Shown: positions 32,750 to 39,237 of the stretch, piece by piece
Layout of the letters: the number at the start of each line of letters is the position of its first letter
How positions within the stretch are numbered: the first letter of the stretch is position 1
Source of the DNA: Methylobacter sp.
GTDB lineage: Bacteria > Pseudomonadota > Gammaproteobacteria > Methylococcales > Methylomonadaceae
NCBI RefSeq assembly: GCF_023227905.1
Contig: NZ_JALOCF010000045.1
Coordinates: 1 to 39,237 of the forward strand
Length of the DNA: 39,237 nt
Direction: 5' to 3'
Notes under the pieces: generated by a model
What the model was told of the DNA's origin: nothing
What the model saw: only the letters and a program-made list of their open reading frames with translations
Databases searched by the model: none
Program-made: the position numbers and the translations under genes

Positions 32750-34483
32750 ATGCATAAAAATTTTCTAACCTTCATGTGCGGTGCCACTCTGCTCCTTGCG
32801 CATCCTTGGAGTCAAGCGGCCAGTGATTTGCCCCCAACGGCCAAGGTAGAACTGGGACCGGTAGAAGAGGTATGTTCCGACTTTACTGATCCGGAATGGC
32901 GGAAAGAGCAAACCATTGATGGCGTTAAGATCCAGGCTTCACGCCTCTGCAATCCCGACAATCCAGCGGATATTGCCGCATTTGTGAAAGGTACCAATGG
33001 CATTTCCATGTCAACACTGATGGAGACTCAGCTCGCTGCGGACGCCATTACCATGTCTGATGATGTCGACGGCGACGGCGACCCTGATAAAATTATTATC
33101 AAACTTGAAGTTGCCGAACTGAACGGTCATTCACCGGATATGAAAGACCCAACCACGACTTTCGATATCGCGCCGGGCATCCAACCGACTTTTTGGGTCT
33201 TTGCCCCAAAAACCCGCGATATGTCGACGCTGAGCATTTATGAACCGGTCGCCAATCCATTGCTGCGCGCACCGTCTCCGGTCATTCGTGTCGAACAGGA
33301 TGACGTAGTCTGGCTGGTTCTGGAAAACACCCATTATTTGCCGCATTCCATACACTTGCATGGTATCGATCATCCATTCATGGATCATGGCGGTAGCGGT
33401 AATGACGGCGTTGGACAAACCAGCAACATGGACACCATGCCGGGGCAAAGCAAAACCTATGTGATTAAGCCGCGCCAACCGGGCACCATGTATTATCATT
33501 GCCATGTTCAGCCGCACACCCATATTCCAATGGGCTTGCAGGGCATTTTTATCGTTGAGGAAAACCGCCCCAACAACTGGCCGCAAACGCTTAATGTCGG
33601 TGCCGGCCAAGTTCGCCATCCATCGGTAGCCGTGCTGGAAAAATATGCAAGGGAATATGACTTGCATTATCAATCGGCGGATAAAGAGTTACATGAGCTT
33701 GTCGCCCGGTCAGCCAACGATCCACGGCTGATTGCCAAGCACATGAATATGGAATACGACACGACCGATGCCAAAGATGACTATTTCATGCTCAATGGCC
33801 GTTCGTTCCCTTACACATTAAGGGAATCGCTGATTGAGATGAAACAGGATGAGAAAGTTAAACTGAGAATTCTGAATGGCCATACCGAAGCCATGGCTGT
33901 GCATATCCACGGTCACAAGCCGATTATCACTCACTATGATGGTGTCGATAACGGCCCTGGCTCATATATCCAGCGTGATGTGCATGGCATGGTGCCTGCG
34001 CAACGTGTTGACCTGGAATTAAATGGTGCGGATGATGGTTTGAATAGCTTTGGACAAGGTATCTGGATGTTCCATGACCATGTCGAAAAAGCGTTCACTA
34101 CCGACGGCGTGGGTGAAGGCGGCGACATCAGCCTGGTTGTCTACGATGGCTTCCTTGATGAAAAAGGCATACCCAAATCGCACGGCATGAGTCTTGCGCC
34201 CTATTTCACCAAAGGACTCTGGAAACGCAATTATCCTATCTGGCAGGATTATGATGAATGGCGCAGCTTAGGTCTGCCTGACCTGAAAGCCGCCTATCAG
34301 CCTTCTAAAGTGGCTGTACAAAACGTACAACCCCAATGGGCGCCGACAACTCCGGCAGCAGAAGAGGAAAGCTCTGCATTCGGCAATTTGATGTTCGGCT
34401 TGATACTGGGATTATTAAGCTATGTACTGATCATTAATCGGCAAACGATTATTGATCGTGCCCGTAAACTGCTTAATAAATAA
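32750..34483 (+). CDS. two-domain multicopper oxidase with C-terminal membrane anchor
   Basis: A 577-residue exported cupredoxin protein with a signal peptide (about 1-24) and a C-terminal span (about 546-563) followed by a basic tail, so the catalytic part faces the periplasm. Domain 1 has HLHG (202-205) and YYHCHVQPHTHIPMG, in which Cys251 is the expected type 1 copper ligand. Domain 2 has VHIHGH (near 384-389) and FHDHVE (near 441-446), without a Cys. That layout fits two-domain oxidases whose blue copper sits in domain 1, like the blue copper oxidase of ammonia oxidisers. GAGG lies before the ATG. The substrate is unknown. Confidence 0.9.
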   Translation: MHKNFLTFMCGATLLLAHPWSQAASDLPPTAKVELGPVEEVCSDFTDPEWRKEQTIDGVKIQASRLCNPDNPADIAAFVKGTNGISMSTLMETQLAADAITMSDDVDGDGDPDKIIIKLEVAELNGHSPDMKDPTTTFDIAPGIQPTFWVFAPKTRDMSTLSIYEPVANPLLRAPSPVIRVEQDDVVWLVLENTHYLPHSIHLHGIDHPFMDHGGSGNDGVGQTSNMDTMPGQSKTYVIKPRQPGTMYYHCHVQPHTHIPMGLQGIFIVEENRPNNWPQTLNVGAGQVRHPSVAVLEKYAREYDLHYQSADKELHELVARSANDPRLIAKHMNMEYDTTDAKDDYFMLNGRSFPYTLRESLIEMKQDEKVKLRILNGHTEAMAVHIHGHKPIITHYDGVDNGPGSYIQRDVHGMVPAQRVDLELNGADDGLNSFGQGIWMFHDHVEKAFTTDGVGEGGDISLVVYDGFLDEKGIPKSHGMSLAPYFTKGLWKRNYPIWQDYDEWRSLGLPDLKAAYQPSKVAVQNVQPQWAPTTPAAEEESSAFGNLMFGLILGLLSYVLIINRQTIIDRARKLLNK

Positions 34484-34504
34484 CTTCAACCGTTAGCTAG
34501 AGAC

Positions 34505-34528
34505 ATTACCTACATGGATGTAGGTAAT
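34505..34528. repeat. 24-bp near-perfect palindrome after the oxidase gene
   Basis: attacctacat (34505-34515) and atgtaggtaat (34518-34528) are perfect 11-bp arms around a GG loop. Its centre ctacatggatgtag belongs to the GGATG palindrome family of the window. It lies 22 bp after the oxidase stop and could end its transcript, but no T-run follows. Confidence 0.7.
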
Positions 34529-35024
34529 GAACGGCAGCATTGCACTGTAATTCTCTAGACTTAATTCCCATCCTTCTGCGCAAATCTCACAGGCGTACAA
34601 GCGATGCTTTTCAGTATCCGCCGTACCCATCCATCTACACTATCACTACCAATTTCAATTTTCCGGCTATTACGCGGCGTTAGAAAGGCGTGATAAATGC
34701 CCAAGGAAATTCAGTCTACGCAGGCGACAGCGTCTGATTAATCTATACTTGTAAATCCAAAGCAAACTTTTTTTCAGTACTGCTGTTAGTGTTCGCGATG
34801 TTTTTATGTGGCTGGATTCATCATATGCAACGAAAGATTAGCCCTTGCGTCTCAAAATCAAGTTAAAATATCCTCAAGATTATTAATAGGGAATAGGAAA
34901 AGCCAAGATTTAAAAAATCAGTTTTGTGCTGACCAATATATAATCATGCACTGTTCATTGCTTAATATTGACGTGTACGTTTCATTTAATTATTTCAATA
35001 TAAACCAATCACAAAAGGGAATAC
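34529..35024. other. 496-bp gap before motA
   Basis: No convincing gene; a 104-codon frame here lacks an RBS and overlaps motA in another frame. The right half becomes AT-rich, as expected for the motAB promoter, but I see no clear sigma-28 or sigma-54 site. Confidence 0.45.
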
Positions 35025-35873
35025 ATGTTAGTTATTGTTGGATATTTGGTTCTCTCCATAGCAATTATGGGCGGATTTATCGGCGGCGGCGGACACCCCG
35101 GCGTTCTTTTTCAGCCCTTTGAATTTGTTATTATTATTGGTGCTGCTTTAGGTGCTTTCATCTGCGGGAACTCCATGACGGTTATAAAATCCGCTGTTAG
35201 CCAAGCTACCGCTACCTTAAAAGGCTCACCATACACTAAAGACTATTATCTTGAGCTGCTGCTGTGCTTCTATGCCATTACCACTAAAACACGCAAGGAA
35301 GGCTTATTATCGCTGGAAAGCATTATCGACGACCCGAAAAGCAGTCCGGTTTTTACACCCAGAATTCTCGCTGATCACCATTTATTGGAGTTCATCTGCG
35401 ACAACCTACGATTGATCGTTACCGGGGTTGAGGTCTATGCGCTGGAGGAACTGATGGATCAGGAACTCGAAACCCATCATGAAGAAGCCCATGCGCCCAT
35501 TAAAGCTGTGCAGAATATCGCTGACGGTTTACCGGCTTTTGGGATTGTCGCGGCCGTACTAGGTGTCGTACATACCATGGAATCAGTCGGCATTCCTCCA
35601 TCCGAACTGGGCAAATTGATTGCCGCGGCTCTGGTAGGAACCTTCCTGGGTATTTTATTGGCCTATGGCTATATCGGCCCTGTCTCGGCGGTAATGGCAG
35701 AACGCGTCGAAGCGTCGAGCAACGTCTTCAAATGCGCCCAAAAAGGCTTGTTATGTTGCGCCAAGGGCGTATCCCCCGCTATGACCGCGGAATATATGCG
35801 CACCATGATTGCTTCCGCAATGCGCCCCGGCTTTCAGGAATTGGAAGAACAGCTGAGAGCCAATAAAGGTTAA
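35025..35873 (+). CDS. motA: MotA, flagellar stator proton-channel subunit
   Basis: A 282-residue inner-membrane protein (E. coli 295) that forms the stator ring with MotB and couples proton flow to flagellar rotation. It has four spans: about 2-20, 32-50, 170-190 and 200-222. Conserved features are GGFIGGGGHPGVLFQPFEFV near 16-35, the cytoplasmic loop with rotor-facing charges, and the channel segment IADGLPAFGIVAAVLGVVHT with the essential Pro (near 171). AAGGGA lies before the ATG. motB starts eight bases after its stop. No other flagellar genes are in the window. Confidence 0.95.
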   Translation: MLVIVGYLVLSIAIMGGFIGGGGHPGVLFQPFEFVIIIGAALGAFICGNSMTVIKSAVSQATATLKGSPYTKDYYLELLLCFYAITTKTRKEGLLSLESIIDDPKSSPVFTPRILADHHLLEFICDNLRLIVTGVEVYALEELMDQELETHHEEAHAPIKAVQNIADGLPAFGIVAAVLGVVHTMESVGIPPSELGKLIAAALVGTFLGILLAYGYIGPVSAVMAERVEASSNVFKCAQKGLLCCAKGVSPAMTAEYMRTMIASAMRPGFQELEEQLRANKG

Positions 35874-35881
35874 TTTTAAAA

Positions 35882-36793
35882 ATGTCCGACCAACAACCGA
35901 TCATCATAAAAAAAGTAAAAAAAGGCGGCCATGCTCATCATGGAGGCGCCTGGAAATTGGCTTACGCGGATTTTGTTACCGCCATGATGGCCTTCTTTTT
36001 ACTGATGTGGCTATTGGGAACAACCAGCGAACCGGAACGCAAAGGCATTGCCGAATACTTTCAAGATCCTTTTAAGGCATCTAAAGAAGAAAGAGGCTTG
36101 GATGTCGGAGACCGGACCAGCATTATTCAAGCCGGCGGCTCAGATATTACCTCGCAGGACCTAGGCCAAGTCGACAAAGGCAAGACAGCTGAAGAGGTAG
36201 AGATTACGCCAGAGGAAATTGAACACCAAGCCGAAGAACTTGAGAAGGAGAAACTTGAAAACCTAAAGCAAAAAATCCAGGATAAAATAGATTCGACCTC
36301 GGACTTAAACGAGTTCAAAGAGCAAATCAAACTGGAGATAACCTCCGAAGGCCTGCGAATCCTAATCGTCGATGCCCAGAACAGGCCCATGTATAAACTG
36401 GCCAGCGCGGAAACCGAGCCGCAAATCAAGTTGATTTTGAGAGCTTTGGCGCCAGCTATCAACGAACTGCCCAATAAAGTCAGTCTAAATGGCCATACTG
36501 ATGCCCGACCTTTCCCGCCAAATCAAAAAAAATACACCAACTGGGAACTTTCTGCCGACCGGGCCAATGCCGCTCGATATGAATTAACTCAAGGCGGACT
36601 TTCTGAAGAAAAGATTTTAAGAGTTATCGGATTATCGTCCAGTGTTCCCTACACTCCCACCGCAGAGCCACTGGACCCAATTAACAGACGAATTTCGATC
36701 ATTGTTATGAATAAAAAAACCGAGCAAGAGATTCTGCATAATGTGGGCGATGAAGCAAGCACGGAGACAACGCCGCCGCCAGCCAAGGAATAA
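35882..36793 (+). CDS. motB: MotB, peptidoglycan-binding stator subunit
   Basis: A 303-residue partner of MotA (E. coli 308). The N-terminal basic part with HAHHGGAWKLAYADFVTAMM (17-36) contains the essential channel Asp (Asp31). One span follows to about residue 45, then a plug and linker rich in Glu and Lys, coiled-coil near 105-145. The OmpA-like domain (about 160-285) has LNGHTDARPF near 203-212 and NWELSADRANAARYEL near 221-236, which bind peptidoglycan. It belongs to the same unit as motA. Confidence 0.95.
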   Translation: MSDQQPIIIKKVKKGGHAHHGGAWKLAYADFVTAMMAFFLLMWLLGTTSEPERKGIAEYFQDPFKASKEERGLDVGDRTSIIQAGGSDITSQDLGQVDKGKTAEEVEITPEEIEHQAEELEKEKLENLKQKIQDKIDSTSDLNEFKEQIKLEITSEGLRILIVDAQNRPMYKLASAETEPQIKLILRALAPAINELPNKVSLNGHTDARPFPPNQKKYTNWELSADRANAARYELTQGGLSEEKILRVIGLSSSVPYTPTAEPLDPINRRISIIVMNKKTEQEILHNVGDEASTETTPPPAKE

Positions 36794-36804
36794 GGTTTTT
36801 TACT

Positions 36805-36990
36805 TTATACTTGAAATACAACCTGTTCCACTAGCTTTAGCTTGATTACATGGCCTGTCACGCCTGCTGCTTCCTTTTTTCGATAAAAACGCAATTTACT
36901 CTGCCCCTCCGGTTGCCAGTTTTCCTTTTTATTTCTGACCTCGGCCTGTAACACTATATGCGTTGAGGTTTTCTCAATCAATGACGCCAT
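36805..36990 (-). CDS. possible small protein, 61 residues
   Basis: An open frame with protein-like content (Glu, Lys and Val in alternation), for example THIVLQAEVRNKKENWQPEG and TGHVIKLKLVEQVVFQV at the end, which look like beta strands. It has no good RBS and no family that I recognise. It lies 11 bp past motB and is convergent with it. Confidence 0.4.
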   Translation of the reverse strand: MASLIEKTSTHIVLQAEVRNKKENWQPEGQSKLRFYRKKEAAGVTGHVIKLKLVEQVVFQV

Positions 36991-37460
36991 GACATTAAGG
37001 TAGCGGTCATTCCGTGTAACGGGCGGCTTGAATACGGTGCTAATTTCTTTGGCGATAAGTTGGGGCTAAAAGATAACTCAATGGTGCTAAGGTATTACCA
37101 ATAGCCAGGATGATCATAAAATCTTTAGATAAATATCCTGACAAACAGATTTGTCGTACTCAGCATCTTGCCTGCGAACTCCGTAGCAGTAAAAAGCAGT
37201 ATTTGAGATAGGTTTCATATGTTTTTATGTGAGAGATTAATTATTGTGAAAACTTAACACTCTAATAATGCGCACAGCATACCCTACCCAACTGGAAATC
37301 TTAATACATAGAATACATTGCCCTTTGGGATATTATGGTCATTCTGGTACTCGCAAATGGTGCGCGATGCGCCTTATCCAGATGAAAAACTAAACGCTTC
37401 GAATGAGCACAGCGTTAAGATAGGACGGGCTAGCGCTGGAAGTCCATCGTTCACGATTGT
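36991..37460. other. gene-free gap left of the small lipoprotein gene
   Basis: No gene seen. Between 37340 and 37440 there are short inverted segments (for example ggtgcgcgatgcgcc and aacgc...gcgtt) that look like part of a decayed repeat adjoining the hairpin at 37461-37487. Confidence 0.4.
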
Positions 37461-37487
37461 GGATGGGCTTCGTGCCTCTGCCCATCC
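37461..37487. repeat. hairpin related to the 1206-1304 repeat
   Basis: ggatgggc (37461-37468) and gcccatcc (37480-37487) are perfect 8-bp arms. The segment gcctctgcccatccta resembles the 3' arm gcctctacccatccta at 1289-1304. It lies 26 bp downstream of the leftward small lipoprotein gene. Confidence 0.6.
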
Positions 37488-37512
37488 TATGAACTACATC
37501 GTTTTTTCAGGC

Positions 37513-37842
37513 TTATTTTTTATAGAACTTTTTAGTGTAGCAGGACATAAGCAGCCCTCTAACCGTTGCAATATCGCTTTGTTTATAGAGCTGACTGTCC
37601 TTATCACTCATAGTAGGCATCAGATTTTTTGTTTCATCGGAAATATTACTATTGCTAAACACTGAATCCGCCGCACAATCGCAGTAAGATTTGGCTTGTT
37701 CTGCAGAGCGAGTGGAACTTTCCTGTTTTATACAGTTATTAATGAAAGCTGATTTAACCTGGAATCCATTATTCTTCTCTCCACCACATGCCGATAAGCC
37801 GATGCATAAGGCCGCGGTAAACATTAAAATTTTCTTATTCAT
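37513..37842 (-). CDS. small lipoprotein of unknown function
   Basis: A 109-residue exported protein. The N-terminus MNKKILMFTAALCIGLSACG is a lipoprotein signal with lipobox LSAC (Cys19). The mature part holds further Cys in NNCIKQ, YCDCAAD and MSCYTKK, which could form disulfides; the pattern of spaced Cys and Gln/Ser recalls small periplasmic proteins, but I recognise no family. AAGGAA lies six or seven bases before the ATG. The gene stands alone, leftward, next to repeat DNA on its 3' side. Confidence 0.75.
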   Translation of the reverse strand: MNKKILMFTAALCIGLSACGGEKNNGFQVKSAFINNCIKQESSTRSAEQAKSYCDCAADSVFSNSNISDETKNLMPTMSDKDSQLYKQSDIATVRGLLMSCYTKKFYKK

Positions 37843-38123
37843 TTTATTCCTTATTGTCGATTATTATTATTGAGTCACATTGGGCAAACTTGTTTATGCC
37901 GACATTCAGATACATCAAAACAATTAAAATATTCACACGCAGTATCGCCGAGATTACACATTCGGAGCCATCTATTTTTTTAACGTGGTTATGTTTCGCC
38001 GGTTACCCTTATTGGGCTGTCAGGGAAGCAGTGGGTATTCCGTCCGAATGCGCTGAGTTGCGAGAAGATGCAACCCAAGCTACGTTGCTGAAAATAAGCG
38101 GTTACACGAATTTATTTACCCTC

Positions 38124-39237
38124 TTATTGAAGCTCCAAATCCACCGACGATTGATAACAAAGCCGGTTTCTGCCGTCGGCTTTTGCTTGAAAAAGATTAT
38201 TATCGGCTACTGCCAGCATCTGTTCAAAACCGTCAAAGCTAAGATCGTCGTTCAGGCCTATGCTTATAGTAACCTGAAGCTCAGGATGTATGGTTGACCA
38301 AGGGAAATTTTCAATACTTTTACGTAGCCTTTCGCACTGTTCCGCTGCGCGTATCAACGGCGTTTCAGGAAAAATAACGACAAATTCTTCACCGCCATAA
38401 CGGGCAACAACATCGCTTGCGCGTATGCCGTCATTCAATATGCCGGCAACTGCTTTCAGCACTTCATCACCGATGGCGTGAGAAAACTTGTCGTTTACCT
38501 GCTTAAAATGATCAATATCGCCGATCATAAAACTCAATGGATGCTTATACCGTTTCATCTGGTTGAAAAGCTTATTCGCCTGTTCATTAAAATAGCGGCG
38601 ATTATAGAGTTGAGTCAATTCATCGCGGATGCTCAGCTCCTTTAAAAGCAAAGCCTGCTCGCTAATGGTGCAGTTGGACTCCTCCAGTTTCCCATAAGCC
38701 TGGGCAAGATCAGCACTCATACGATTAAATGCTTCCGCAAGGATAGCTGTTTCATCCTTGCCATGCACTGTCACCGTTTGGCGAAGTTCTCCTTGGCTCA
38801 TGGCTCTGATAGCCGTTGTCAGTTCATGAAGCGACTTGCTTAAGCGTTTGCTGAACAGAAAGCCGAGAAAAATCGCCAGCGTGCCGGCAATAACAAATGC
38901 ATATATCAGCGCTTCCCTGATTATCGCCAGATAATTCCGGTCTATCGCTGATAAATTGGGCTTGCCCTGAGGAATCGCCAATGCCAGTACCTGATTTTCC
39001 AGCATAATGGGAGCCACTCCCAAACGGTCCGACACCGGCACAAATTCTCCATATTCATATTTTCCGCCGCCCAGTAACACCTTGCCCTGCGAATCGAGCA
39101 ATATGAACAGGAACGGCGGAGCCCACTCAGGTTCATCCGGCATCGGCGGCTTTAGTCGCCGCCCGGCAGGCTCTATCCGGTCTTCTGGCCTGGGAAAGAA
39201 CGACTCATCAGGATGTGTGCCTGTTAACGTGCGCCTG
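38124..39237 (-). CDS. diguanylate cyclase, membrane sensor (partial, N-terminus outside the window)
   Basis: The frame stays open to the right edge of the window, so the true start lies beyond 39237; the first ATG in view, at 39143, is internal. The visible 370 residues hold the end of a periplasmic sensor part, one span (about YAFVIAGTLAIFLGFLF), a HAMP segment with LTTAIRAMSQGELRQTV, a short coiled coil and a GGDEF domain. The active site is RYGGEEFVVIF. RASD five residues before it is the c-di-GMP inhibitory site, so product feedback is expected. It makes c-di-GMP from two GTP. Confidence 0.92.
   Translation of the reverse strand, partial: RRTLTGTHPDESFFPRPEDRIEPAGRRLKPPMPDEPEWAPPFLFILLDSQGKVLLGGGKYEYGEFVPVSDRLGVAPIMLENQVLALAIPQGKPNLSAIDRNYLAIIREALIYAFVIAGTLAIFLGFLFSKRLSKSLHELTTAIRAMSQGELRQTVTVHGKDETAILAEAFNRMSADLAQAYGKLEESNCTISEQALLLKELSIRDELTQLYNRRYFNEQANKLFNQMKRYKHPLSFMIGDIDHFKQVNDKFSHAIGDEVLKAVAGILNDGIRASDVVARYGGEEFVVIFPETPLIRAAEQCERLRKSIENFPWSTIHPELQVTISIGLNDDLSFDGFEQMLAVADNNLFQAKADGRNRLCYQSSVDLELQ

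Noticed and set aside
34808..35122. 104-codon plus-strand frame before motA
   Set aside because: It has no RBS, its composition is that of AT-rich intergenic DNA, and it overlaps the motA start in another frame.
37854..38297. 147-codon plus-strand frame
   Set aside because: Its 3' part is antisense to the diguanylate cyclase, it lacks an RBS, and the product looks random.

Overview
The window looks like chromosomal DNA of a Gram-negative gammaproteobacterium. It encodes outer-membrane lipoproteins and murein enzymes (MlaA, MtgA, MepA), HflD, YfbR, SelO, MotAB, c-di-GMP enzymes and a membrane-anchored two-domain multicopper oxidase. Base composition is moderate and the intergenic DNA is full of short palindromic repeats. 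My best guess is a methanotroph of the Methylococcales (Methylobacter-like), but no methane-oxidation gene is present, so this is inference from style and not proof. I see no rRNA, tRNA, prophage or CRISPR array.

Layout. 1-3990 is an accessory stretch. It begins with an integron-type attC site and a cassette-like quinone reductase gene. A repeat-rich gap follows, with two mirror-image REP-like hairpins, a long inverted repeat and a possible short gene remnant. Next come an unknown polytopic membrane protein, a complete IS5-subgroup insertion sequence with CTAG target duplication, and a GC-rich repeat block. 3987-6673 holds a small unknown protein convergent with copA and a CopZ-like chaperone. 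6863-11899 runs rightward: an EAL-HDOD signalling protein, hflD, then a Gld-type ABC system (ATPase, permease, GldG-like protein) split by an inserted inverted repeat. 11992-14815 holds an SRPBCC protein and an AsmA-family protein.

14852-21195 is leftward throughout and reads like an envelope and oxidative-stress block: TelA/YaaN, XpaC, a translationally coupled mini membrane protein, an 88-residue unknown, glutathione reductase, Prx5 peroxiredoxin, a DUF2383 four-helix protein, a glycine-zipper protein and a secreted BON protein. Prx5 and Gor are adjacent and would form a complete glutathione-linked peroxide pathway.

21654-27453 is envelope and housekeeping: a lipoprotein hydrolase, mtgA, mlaA, mepA, a small unknown, yfbR and rbgA. 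27454-30217 is a repeat cluster followed by an Aer-like PAS chemoreceptor with a CheR-tether-like C-terminus. 30540-30782 may hold a decayed reading frame split by one TAG. After it come selO (leftward), the multicopper oxidase, motA-motB, a small lipoprotein, and a diguanylate cyclase whose N-terminus runs off the right edge. The EAL-HDOD protein, chemoreceptor, stator genes and diguanylate cyclase together suggest a motile cell with c-di-GMP control.
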